A stretch of 26,675 nt of DNA from Desulfuromonas sp. (GTDB lineage Bacteria; Desulfobacterota; Desulfuromonadia; Desulfuromonadales; SZUA-401), in NCBI GenBank assembly GCA_002869605.1, contig PKUI01000033.1, positions 1-26,675 on the forward strand. The letters run 5' to 3'. Below are positions 13,938 through 21,745 of the stretch, piece after piece; position 1 is the first letter of the stretch, and the number at the start of each line of letters is the position of its first letter. The notes beneath the pieces were generated by a model. The model searched no databases. It was not told the DNA's origin and saw only the letters and a program-made list of their open reading frames with translations. A program made the position numbers and the translations under genes.

Positions 13938-15563
13938 GTGACGCGTGCGTGCGTCGATACCCGTCGTGAAAACTTCGGCGAAATGCTCGTAGCTCGCGAG
14001 GTCGCGAGTGTCGAGGCGATCTGTGACGCCGTCCAGGTGGTGCTGGCCAGCGACGGGGAGACCTCCCTGGCGCAGGCTCTGGCCGAGAAGCGCGGAGTCG
14101 CCCAGGAAAAGGTCGACGGATTGGCCAAGGAGGCGGTCGAAGGGGTCGTCTACAGTTTTTTTGCCTGGGAGGAGGGGACCTTCTCCTTTGCCTTGGGCGA
14201 AGATGCCGAGTTGGAAGAGGGGCCGTTTCATCCCCTTCATTTCGTGTTCGCACCGGGTCTCAACCCGCAGTGGCTGGCCATGGAGGGGAGCCGCATCCTC
14301 GACGAGAAGCGTCACCGTGGCGAGTCTCCCGATGTGGTTGACGATACCCCGCCGATCGAGGCGCTCCAGGCGCTGATGCCCGGTAAGGCGGCCGCGCCGC
14401 CGGCACCGGTCGCGCAGGAGAGCTCTGAAGTTTCAGAAACGGCGCCGCCGCAGGCGGCCCCCGAGGCCCCTGTCGAGCCCCCTGCCGAGGCTCCGGCCGA
14501 AACGAGCTCAAGGCTCTATGTCATCGACGATGATGAGGTGACCCGAGGGAGCCTCGCTGAGGTTTTCGACCAGTTTGGCGTGCACAGCGAGTTTTTTGCC
14601 GAGGCGCCCGCGTTCCTCGAGGCGTTGGCTCAGACCTCTGCTGGAGTGCAACCGATCGCCGTAATCGACTTGATCATGCCGCGTGCCGATGGCAGTGGTA
14701 TTCTCGGCGGTCTGGAATTGCTGGAAAATGTCCGCCAGGCCTATCCCGAGCTGGCGGTGGTAATTATCAGCGACCACCCCAACCCCGAGGCGGCGGAAAA
14801 GATTCGTGCAATGGGGGTTGCCGACCTGCTGCTGAAACCGAAAAAGAGCGAGGTGCGTACTCCAGAAGGACAGGAGGCGCTTTCCGATCTCGCCGCGACC
14901 GTTGTCGCCCGCCTGCAAAGTCTCTCTTCACCCGAATTGGTGGAGAAGCGGGTCGGCTCCGACATGTTCAATCTTGGCGAGGAGATGCGGCTGGAGTTCG
15001 GCGACACGGATGCCGACTTCGTCCCGGCTCGCGGGCCGCAGAGCCCCGGTCTGCATCTGTTGCGCGGCATGCTCGCCGAGCTGCAGAACCCTGCGCTCGG
15101 CGGCGGGATCATTCTGTTGGTACTCCGTTTCGCCAGCGAACTGATGAACCGTGCGGTTATTTTTGTTGTCAAGGACGATGCGGTGGCCGGTCTCGGTCAG
15201 TTTGGTATCGAGTCGAACGAAGAACCAGCCGACGTGCTGGTGCGCAAGATGAGCATTCCGCGCGACACCGGCTCGGTGTTTGATCGTCTGATCGAGGAGA
15301 TGTGTGTACAGCGCCTCAAGCTCGGTGATAACGAGTGGGACAACTACCTGCGCAGCCAGCTCGGTGGTGGCGATCCTGCTGAGGTGTTTCTCGGACCGAT
15401 CATCAGTGAAGGGAAGGTGGTGGCGGTTCTCTATGGTGACAATCTCCCCGAGGCGACGCCGGTCGGTGACACCGAGTCGCTGGAGATCTTCCTGTCGCAG
15501 GCCGGGATTGCTATGGAAAAAGCGCTTTTGGAGAGGCGTTTACGCGTTAAATCAGATGATTAA
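13938..15563 (+). CDS. DUF4388-receiver domain protein (downstream, main part of the interrupted gene)
   Basis: This 541-codon frame continues the gene that starts at 13803, after the TAA at 13908. It holds the rest of the DUF4388/PATAN domain (to about 130) and a Pro/Ala/Glu-rich linker (about 150-190). A response-regulator receiver follows (about 192-320), with acidic pocket VIDDDE, phosphoacceptor D244 (AVIDLIMPR) and conserved Lys in LLKPKK. A C-terminal region of about 210 residues of GAF-like character ends in MEKALLERRLR. The first in-frame start after the stop is GTG 13938, with no Shine-Dalgarno; ATG 13983 is another. In the intact form it would be 586 residues. It lies first in the chemosensory operon and is a likely CheA phosphorylation target. 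Expression in this strain depends on re-initiation or correction of the stop. Confidence 0.8.
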   Translation: MTRACVDTRRENFGEMLVAREVASVEAICDAVQVVLASDGETSLAQALAEKRGVAQEKVDGLAKEAVEGVVYSFFAWEEGTFSFALGEDAELEEGPFHPLHFVFAPGLNPQWLAMEGSRILDEKRHRGESPDVVDDTPPIEALQALMPGKAAAPPAPVAQESSEVSETAPPQAAPEAPVEPPAEAPAETSSRLYVIDDDEVTRGSLAEVFDQFGVHSEFFAEAPAFLEALAQTSAGVQPIAVIDLIMPRADGSGILGGLELLENVRQAYPELAVVIISDHPNPEAAEKIRAMGVADLLLKPKKSEVRTPEGQEALSDLAATVVARLQSLSSPELVEKRVGSDMFNLGEEMRLEFGDTDADFVPARGPQSPGLHLLRGMLAELQNPALGGGIILLVLRFASELMNRAVIFVVKDDAVAGLGQFGIESNEEPADVLVRKMSIPRDTGSVFDRLIEEMCVQRLKLGDNEWDNYLRSQLGGGDPAEVFLGPIISEGKVVAVLYGDNLPEATPVGDTESLEIFLSQAGIAMEKALLERRLRVKSDD

Positions 15564-15589
15564 TTTTCTTCATCCCCAGGGGGGTACAC

Positions 15590-15958
15590 GTGGCTAAAAA
15601 GATTCTCGTTACGGAAGACTCAGCAACCATGCGGGCGCTGATTTCCACGACGCTCCAGGCCCTTGGCGACTTCGAGATCGTCGAGGCGGCCAACGGTTTC
15701 GAAGCGTTACGCATGCTCCCCCGCGAAAAGTTCGACCTGGTAATTACCGATATCAACATGCCCGATATTAACGGGCTTGAGCTCGTCAGTTTTATCAAAA
15801 AAAATGATCAATACAGCGATATCCCCCTGTTTATTGTGAGCACCGAGGGGAGCGAGCGCGACAAGGAAAAGGGAATGTCCCTCGGGGCGGACGCCTACCT
15901 GGTCAAGCCGTTCTCGCCGACCCAGCTCCAGGAGCTGGTCCGCCAATACCTCGGTTAG
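15590..15958 (+). CDS. CheY-like single-domain response regulator
   Basis: The 122-residue protein is one receiver domain with no output domain. Key residues are the acidic pair in TED (E9, D10), phosphoacceptor D54 (VITDINMPD), the switch Ser/Thr near S84-T85 (FIVST), and K106 (VKPFS). Starting from GTG 15590, a GGGGGG run lies about 5-8 nt upstream as the Shine-Dalgarno. It lies 9 nt before cheA, so it is the most likely CheY partner of this CheA. Its target is unknown because no flagellar motor genes are in the window. Confidence 0.95.
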   Translation: MAKKILVTEDSATMRALISTTLQALGDFEIVEAANGFEALRMLPREKFDLVITDINMPDINGLELVSFIKKNDQYSDIPLFIVSTEGSERDKEKGMSLGADAYLVKPFSPTQLQELVRQYLG

Positions 15959-15967
15959 GAGGCAGCG

Positions 15968-18001
15968 TTGAGCGAAAACATCTCCTCATCTGCCATTCGC
16001 GAGTTTCTTGGCGAAGCCGAAGAGATCTTCGAAAAGCTGAACCTCGACCTGGTCGAGCTGGGCGAGAGGGCCGACAGTGGTGAGTCGGATCCCGATCTGC
16101 TCAACAGCATCTTTCGTGGAGCCCACTCGCTCAAGGGGCTTGCCGGCATGTTCGGGTTTACCGACATCGGTGAACTCTCCCACCATATGGAAAACCTGCT
16201 CGACAGCCTGCGTCTGGGCAAGGTTCCCCTCAACGAAATCCTGGTCGAAACCCTGTTCGAATCGCTCGAATCCCTGACTCGTCTGGTACATGGCAAAGGG
16301 GAGAAGATCGAGTTCACCCTCGAAATTGCGCCGTTGATCACCAAGATATCCGGCGTCCTCCAGGGGGGCGGTAGCGATAACCGGGGCGACCTGCTTGCCA
16401 ATGCCAACATCGATGACGCGATCCTGTCGGTGCTGACCGAGTTCGAAGAGCACCGTCTGCTCGAGAACCTGAAGCAGGGGCGCAACCTGCTCAAGGTCAA
16501 GGCGGTTTTCGCACTGGAGAGCTTCGATAAAGAACTCGCCGAGATGACCGCTTCGATAAAGAAGGAGGGGGAGGTGATATCGACCCTTCCTTCCTCGTCG
16601 GTCGACATCAGCGAGGGGATTGCCTTCGAGCTGTTGGTCGGTACGACCAAAAGTTCAGAGCAGATTGCTGCGTTGCTCGGCGAAACGAAGGTCGAGGTCG
16701 AAGAGATCTCGGCCGGCACTCCCCGTGCTGTTACGGAGGAGGCCCCCGAGCAGTCCGCTGCCGTGGCTCAGATCGGCGACGAGCAGACCGGTTCGTTGCG
16801 TTCGATCAGCCGTATGGTACGTGTCGATATCGAGAAGCTCGACAGCCTGATGAATATCGTCGGTGAACTGGTCCTGGCCAAGGCAGCGATCGGTGATGTC
16901 GGGGAGAGGCTCAAGACCCTCGGTAACGTTGAGCTTGGCGCCGACCTGCAGAAGGCGACCCGTATTCTGGAACGGCGACTCGAGGAGTTGCAGAAGGGAG
17001 TCATGGATGTACGCATGGTCCCGGTCAGTCAGCTGTTCGACAAGTTGACCCGTATTGTTCGGCGTGTTTCGAGCGAGTCGGGGAAGAAGGTCTCCCTGGA
17101 GATCGTCGGTGCCGACACCGAACTCGACAAGCTGATTGTCGAGGAACTCTCCGACCCACTGGTACATATCATCCGCAACAGTATCGATCACGGCGTCGAG
17201 TCTTCGTCCGAGCGGAGTGCCGCGGGCAAGTCGGAGAAAGGCTCGATTGCGCTCAAGGCCTATCAGAAGGGGAATCATGTCGTGATCGAGGTCTCCGATG
17301 ATGGCCGCGGCATTGACCCCGACAAGGTACGGGAGAAGGCGATCGCCAAGAAGCTGATCGACAAGAACATTGAGCTGAGCAAGGAGGAGATCATCGACCT
17401 GATCTTCCTGCCCGGTTTCTCCACCCAGGAGGAGGTCAGTGACCTCTCGGGCCGAGGGGTCGGTATGGACGTGGTCAAGAACAACATCGCGTCGCTCTCG
17501 GGGATGATCGAAATCGACACCGAGAAAGGCGCCGGCACCCGTATCTCCCTGACCCTGCCGATCACCCTGGCGATTATCAAGGCGCTGGTCATCGAGGTGT
17601 GTAATAAGACCTATGCGGTGCCGATTAACTCTGTACTCGAGACCCTGATGATCGAGTCGTCGGCGATTCGCACCATCGAGCGGCGCGAGGTGATCGAGCT
17701 GAGGGAGCAGACCCTGCCACTGATCCGGCTCGGCAAGGTGTTCGATCTTCCGGGCGGCAACGTCAAACAGGAAAACTATTTTGTCGTCGTGGTCGGACTT
17801 GCTGACAAGCGGGTCGGGCTGCTGGTCGACGAGCTGATGGGCCAGCAGGACGTGGTTATCAAGTCGCTCGGCGAGGCGCTCAACTTTATCAAGGGATTCG
17901 CCGGTGCGGCCGACCTCGGTAAGCAGAAAACCATCCTGGTGCTGGATGTCGGTGGCCTGATCACTGAGGCCTTGAGGGGAGAAGCGTCGTCTTATGTATG
18001 A
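15968..18001 (+). CDS. cheA: Chemotaxis histidine kinase CheA
   Basis: The 677-residue kinase has the CheA layout. The Hpt (P1) domain has phosphorylatable H53 (GAHSLKGLAG). A region at about 145-245 (DDAILSVLTEFEEHRL) replaces a classical P2. The dimerisation helices span about 280-345. The ATPase domain has the N box HIIRNSIDHG (400-409), G1 DDGRG (444-448), F box around 484 and G2 GRGVGM (495-500). The CheW-like regulatory domain runs from about 540 to the end. It phosphorylates receivers and CheB in response to chemoreceptors. The start is TTG 15968, with GGAGGCA about 3-8 nt upstream. The stop overlaps the next gene by 8 nt. Confidence 0.97.
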   Translation: MSENISSSAIREFLGEAEEIFEKLNLDLVELGERADSGESDPDLLNSIFRGAHSLKGLAGMFGFTDIGELSHHMENLLDSLRLGKVPLNEILVETLFESLESLTRLVHGKGEKIEFTLEIAPLITKISGVLQGGGSDNRGDLLANANIDDAILSVLTEFEEHRLLENLKQGRNLLKVKAVFALESFDKELAEMTASIKKEGEVISTLPSSSVDISEGIAFELLVGTTKSSEQIAALLGETKVEVEEISAGTPRAVTEEAPEQSAAVAQIGDEQTGSLRSISRMVRVDIEKLDSLMNIVGELVLAKAAIGDVGERLKTLGNVELGADLQKATRILERRLEELQKGVMDVRMVPVSQLFDKLTRIVRRVSSESGKKVSLEIVGADTELDKLIVEELSDPLVHIIRNSIDHGVESSSERSAAGKSEKGSIALKAYQKGNHVVIEVSDDGRGIDPDKVREKAIAKKLIDKNIELSKEEIIDLIFLPGFSTQEEVSDLSGRGVGMDVVKNNIASLSGMIEIDTEKGAGTRISLTLPITLAIIKALVIEVCNKTYAVPINSVLETLMIESSAIRTIERREVIELREQTLPLIRLGKVFDLPGGNVKQENYFVVVVGLADKRVGLLVDELMGQQDVVIKSLGEALNFIKGFAGAADLGKQKTILVLDVGGLITEALRGEASSYV

Positions 18002-18803
18002 GAGCTTCTTCGGGCTGAACGAACGGCCTTTCAGCAAGACCCCCGACCCCCGCTATCTGTATATGAGCAAGGGGCATCGTGAGGCCTTTGCGCGCCTGCT
18101 CTATGCCGTCGAGGAACGTGATCTGATTCTGCTCACCGGCGATATCGGCTGTGGCAAGACCACCCTGTCGCGCAAACTGATGGATGAGCTGGATGACGAC
18201 GGTTACCGGATTATCCTGTTCGTTAACCCCAGACTGACGCCGATGGAGTTCTTGCGTGGACTGGCACTGCGTCTTGGCGTTGTGGAGCCATCGCAGGGCA
18301 AGACCGACCTCTTGGAGCAGATCGGTGAAGCACTGTATGTTTTTTACCAGCGCGGCATCTGCCCGGTGCTGGTTATCGACGAAGCGCAGCTGGTGCCGCA
18401 CAAGGAGACCTTCGATGAGATCCGACTGTTGACCAACTATCAGCTGGACGACCAGAACCTTATCAGCGTCGTGTTGATGGGGCAGCCCGAGTTGCGTAAA
18501 CGGCTGGCACACCCGGTCTACGAGCCGTTGCGACAACGCGTCGGGATGCAGTACGACCTGCGCCCGTTGTCGCTCGAGGAAACGTCGGAGTACCTCGAGT
18601 TCCGGGTCGCGACAGCTGGAGGTACTCCGGTACTGTTTTCACCTGAGGCGGTAACCCTGGTCCACGAGTATTCGGGGGGAATCCCGCGTAAAATCAACCA
18701 TGCGGCGTCCCTGGCGCTTCTCGAGGCCTTCGGTCGGGAAATCCCTGTGATCAGTGCCGAGATTCTCGAAGCGGTTATGGAAGAACTGGTTCTGACGCGC
18801 TAA
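17994..18803 (+). CDS. ExeA/GspA-like AAA+ ATPase inside the chemosensory operon
   Basis: The 269-residue ATPase begins MYESFFGLNERPFSKTPDPR, the typical N terminus of ExeA-type and Tn7 TnsC-related ATPases. It has Walker A GDIGCGKTT (49-57), Walker B VLVIDEAQ (125-132), sensor motif VLMGQPEL and an Arg-rich LRQRVG segment. It lacks the C-terminal transmembrane and peptidoglycan-binding part of ExeA, so it should be cytoplasmic. It overlaps cheA by 8 nt, implying coupled translation. This gene is not part of the classical Che set; it might power assembly or positioning of the array or its output, but that is inference. No secretion genes are nearby. Confidence 0.93.
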   Translation: MYESFFGLNERPFSKTPDPRYLYMSKGHREAFARLLYAVEERDLILLTGDIGCGKTTLSRKLMDELDDDGYRIILFVNPRLTPMEFLRGLALRLGVVEPSQGKTDLLEQIGEALYVFYQRGICPVLVIDEAQLVPHKETFDEIRLLTNYQLDDQNLISVVLMGQPELRKRLAHPVYEPLRQRVGMQYDLRPLSLEETSEYLEFRVATAGGTPVLFSPEAVTLVHEYSGGIPRKINHAASLALLEAFGREIPVISAEILEAVMEELVLTR

Positions 18804-18818
18804 CCATGAGGCGGACTG

Positions 18819-19901
18819 ATGCTTAACCTTTCCGATATTCGAAAAAAAGCCCGCAAGGGCAAAAAAGGTAAACCGGCAGCGGAAGGTGAGATTGTCCCGG
18901 ACCAAGGGTTAGAAGCCCCCGTAGAGAATACGGAGGGGGATGAAGAGGTCCTGGTCGAGGGGGAACTGCTCGATGAGAGCGAGTTGACTGTTGAGGAACT
19001 TGAAGAGCTGCGTGCCCTTGAGGAAGCCGTTGCCGCTGAAGAAAAGGCCGAACTTGAGGACGAATCAGGAAGCCAGCTCTCGGCGGATCTACTGAATGAG
19101 TTGCAGGCGCTTGAAGAAACGAGCATGGTGCCCGCTGCTGACGAGGTTGCATCGACGGTTGCCTCCACGGATCAGACGACAAGTAAGCCGGATGAACTGC
19201 CGCATGCGCCAGGGGAAAGGCAGAGGCCTGCTGCGGAGACCTTTCTCTCGGCAGAGGAATTGTCGGGACTTGAGCTGACTGAGAGCGTTTTAAAACAGCA
19301 GCCAGTCCAACAACAGCCGCCGACTGTTGAGGAGAAGGTTTCTGAGAAGTCGGAACCGCAGCACTATGATGATCCGCTGGAAGCGTTGTTCAACTTCCGT
19401 GGTGATGTCGATTTTGCCACCGAGGAGGACTATTTCCAGGGGCTGGTCGGCGAGTCGCTTAAAGTCGATGATGATCTGCGGCAGATGCTCTCATTCTCCC
19501 TGGGGGATGAGGAGTACATGATCGACATCTGCGATGTCCGTGAGATCATCAAGATGCGCGAGGTCACGGATATCCCTCGTGCACCGTATTTTATCCTCGG
19601 GATCATCTCCCTGCGTGGCAGTATCATACCGGTCTTTGATCTGAAGAAGCGTTTGAAACTGGGTTCCGTCGAGGAATCTCCCGATGTGCGCATTGTCGTC
19701 TGTCAAAAAGGTGAATTAACGGTAGGCTTAATGGTTGAAAGGATCAATCAGGTGGTGCGCCTGCCCCTCAAGAACATTGAGTCGACCCCGGCGATTCTGT
19801 CCGGTCTTGATCGTGATCTTGTCGAGGGGGTTGGACGTCATCAGGGAAAAATGATGATCTTACTTGATCTTCCGAGTGTAATGGACGCCGAACTTTTCTA
19901 G
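18819..19901 (+). CDS. CheW-domain protein with long acidic N-terminal extension
   Basis: The 360-residue protein has a C-terminal CheW domain (about 221-357; QMLSFSLGDEEYMIDI, FILGIISLRGSIIPVFDLKKRL). It is preceded by about 220 residues that are mostly disordered. That part starts with a Lys/Arg-rich stretch (KKARKGKKGK) and becomes Glu-rich, with two LxxEL(Q/R)ALEE-like repeats (about 62-70 and 92-100). A conserved-looking segment DPLEALFNFRGDVDF (about 185-199) precedes the CheW domain. CheW couples CheA to receptors. The start ATG 18819 has GAGGCGGA just upstream and lies 15 nt after the ATPase gene. The extension may tether another cluster protein. Confidence 0.92.
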   Translation: MLNLSDIRKKARKGKKGKPAAEGEIVPDQGLEAPVENTEGDEEVLVEGELLDESELTVEELEELRALEEAVAAEEKAELEDESGSQLSADLLNELQALEETSMVPAADEVASTVASTDQTTSKPDELPHAPGERQRPAAETFLSAEELSGLELTESVLKQQPVQQQPPTVEEKVSEKSEPQHYDDPLEALFNFRGDVDFATEEDYFQGLVGESLKVDDDLRQMLSFSLGDEEYMIDICDVREIIKMREVTDIPRAPYFILGIISLRGSIIPVFDLKKRLKLGSVEESPDVRIVVCQKGELTVGLMVERINQVVRLPLKNIESTPAILSGLDRDLVEGVGRHQGKMMILLDLPSVMDAELF

Positions 19902-19911
19902 GGGAGTGGCT

Positions 19912-20283
19912 ATGTCGAAGAAAAAAATCCTTGTGGTGGAAGACGAAGAGAGTTTGTTGAAACTCGAGAGCATTTTGCTGACCTCGAAGGGCTATGATGT
20001 ACAGGGGGCGACCAATGGTCAGGAGGCTCTCGACCTGCTTCCCGAGGTTCAGCCCGACCTGATCCTGCTCGACATCATGTTGCCGAATATCGACGGGTTC
20101 GAGGTCTGTCGACGGATCAAGGAGGACCCGGAAACCCGCCATATCCCCGTGATCATGTTGACGGCCAAAAAGAGTCGCGAAGATATGGCAAAGGGGCACG
20201 AAGTCGGGGCGGACTGGTACATTACCAAGCCGTTCAAATCGGCCAATGTGGTCGAAACTATCCAAAGGTTTCTCAATAAATAA
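19912..20283 (+). CDS. CheY-like response regulator (PleD-receiver type)
   Basis: The 123-residue single receiver has acidic residues E10 and D11 (VVEDEE), phosphoacceptor D54 (LLDIMLPNIDGFEVCRRIK), T84 (IMLTAKKS) and K106 (ITKPF). It has no output domain. It resembles the receiver type common in PleD-like and DNA-binding regulators more than motor CheY. I chose ATG 19912 because GGGGAG (19901-19906) lies 5 nt upstream; a GTG at 19906 overlaps that site. Its stop shares one base with the next start (TAATG). It is the second stand-alone receiver fed by the same kinase operon. Confidence 0.95.
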   Translation: MSKKKILVVEDEESLLKLESILLTSKGYDVQGATNGQEALDLLPEVQPDLILLDIMLPNIDGFEVCRRIKEDPETRHIPVIMLTAKKSREDMAKGHEVGADWYITKPFKSANVVETIQRFLNK

Positions 20284-20777
20284 TGAGTGACAAGACCGAC
20301 AAACAGACCAGGCTTGAAAAGGGCCGCAAGGAGATTCAGCTTGCCTGTTTCCGCATCGGGACCGAACTTTACGGCCTCGACATCATGCGGATACGTGAGA
20401 TCATTCGTCCCCAGAAGCTGACCGCAGTGCCCCGGGCCCCGACGTTTATCGAGGGGGTCATCAACCTGCGTGGGGTGGTGATTCCGGTGGTCGACATGCG
20501 ACGTCGCTTCGGTCAGGAAATCCCCCCTGAGAACCGCCATAACCGGGTTATCATCTGCAATGTTATTGGTAAGATCCTCGGGTTGATGGTGGATGAGGTG
20601 GTTGAGGTGCGGCGCTATACCCGAGACGATGTTCAGCCGGCCCCGCAGTTTTTGAAAGGACCGGGCGCCGAATTTTTCCTCGGCGTCTGTCGTCGCGACG
20701 ACGAACTGATCATGGTGCTCGATCTGGAGAAGATTCTCTCCACCCAAGAGCAGATCGATTTAGAAAAAGTATCCTGA
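20283..20777 (+). CDS. cheW: CheW chemotaxis scaffold protein
   Basis: The 164-residue protein is a normal single-domain CheW: QLACFRIGTELYGLDIMRIREII, APTFIEGVINLRGVVIPVVDMRRRF and the final VLDLEKIL are in the usual order. It bridges CheA and chemoreceptors in cytoplasmic arrays. The start overlaps the preceding stop by one base (TAATG). It is the second CheW in the operon, next to the long acidic CheW-domain protein, so the array may contain two kinds of coupling protein. Confidence 0.96.
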   Translation: MSDKTDKQTRLEKGRKEIQLACFRIGTELYGLDIMRIREIIRPQKLTAVPRAPTFIEGVINLRGVVIPVVDMRRRFGQEIPPENRHNRVIICNVIGKILGLMVDEVVEVRRYTRDDVQPAPQFLKGPGAEFFLGVCRRDDELIMVLDLEKILSTQEQIDLEKVS

Positions 20778-20821
20778 GTGGTTTCACCTAAGCAGTAGAT
20801 TCAATGAGAACGGAAGGAATG

Positions 20822-21724
20822 ATGATCGTTAGTTGTCCGGATTGTACCGCCAAAATGCAGATCAAGTTTGATCGCGAGCGTCTCAAGGGAAAGCGCGTTA
20901 CCATCCGTTGTGCCAAATGTCGACACGTGTTCAAGACTGAAATTGCTGCACCGGCGGTTACCAACACTGGTGACGCTGGCAAGGACCTGCGTGTGCTTGT
21001 CGCGCATAGCGATAGTGAGTTGTGTGAGGCGGTTGCCAGCATTCTTACGCGTGAGGGTATCTCCTTTAACGTTTGTCATGATGGGACAAGTGCCCTGCAA
21101 AATCTTGACAGCCAGCGTCCCCAGGTGGCGCTGATGGATGTCGCTCTCCCCGGGCTCTATGGCTTTGAAGTCGTCGACAAGGTGCGTCAGCGCCCTGGAC
21201 TGGAGGATGTCAAGATTATCCTGTTGTCTTCGGTGTATAACAAGCTGGCCTATAAACGGACGCCGTCGAATCTCTATGGCGCCGATGATTATCTTGAAAA
21301 GCATCACATCTCGGACAAGTTGGTATCCAAGATCAAGCGCCTGGCTGCCGGCGAACCGGCTTCAGAGGACGCTGCACCCGAAGCCCCTGAACCCCCTGCC
21401 TCGGAACAAGGTGATGAGTTCCGCGAGGAGATGAATGATAAGATCCGCGCTGCCGACGAGAAAGAGACCCAATCGCAGGCGGGGTCGGTCGATTTGGAAA
21501 AGGCCCAACGGCTGGCGCGCATCATTGTCTCGGACATCGCCCTCTACAATCAGGACAAGGTCGAATCCGGGGTGCAGGACGGGAGCTTTTACGAGCTTCT
21601 CCAGGACGAAATTGCCGAGGGCCGTCGTCTGTACGAATCGCGCGTTGCCGAAGAGATTCGTGCGCAAGGCGATTTCCTCGCTGAAGCGTTTGAAAACTTC
21701 ATAGCGCGACGCAAGCAAGAATAG
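20822..21724 (+). CDS. Zinc-ribbon (MJ0042-type) protein with a degenerate receiver domain
   Basis: From ATG 20822 the 300-residue protein starts MIVSCPDC. It has a zinc ribbon C5-C8 and C30-C33 (CPDC, CAKC) of the MJ0042 type, with the family's usual RCxKCxHVF ending. Residues 56-175 resemble a receiver: phosphoacceptor D106 (ALMDVALPG) is present, but the acidic pocket reads VAHSDSE instead of DD. The conserved Lys (K160) is in LEKH, not followed by Pro. The last 120 residues are charged and helical, with an Ala/Pro/Glu linker. Alternative starts are ATG 20819 and 20804; GGAAGGA (20812-20818) best serves 20822. The role is unknown; it may be a non-canonical output or scaffold of the Che system. 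Confidence 0.85.
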   Translation: MIVSCPDCTAKMQIKFDRERLKGKRVTIRCAKCRHVFKTEIAAPAVTNTGDAGKDLRVLVAHSDSELCEAVASILTREGISFNVCHDGTSALQNLDSQRPQVALMDVALPGLYGFEVVDKVRQRPGLEDVKIILLSSVYNKLAYKRTPSNLYGADDYLEKHHISDKLVSKIKRLAAGEPASEDAAPEAPEPPASEQGDEFREEMNDKIRAADEKETQSQAGSVDLEKAQRLARIIVSDIALYNQDKVESGVQDGSFYELLQDEIAEGRRLYESRVAEEIRAQGDFLAEAFENFIARRKQE

Positions 21725-21745
21725 CGTCAAGCGATCAGGGTTGTC

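Noticed and set aside
16655..18037. 460-codon minus-strand open frame
   Set aside because: Antisense shadow of cheA, whose kinase motifs are all present on the plus strand.
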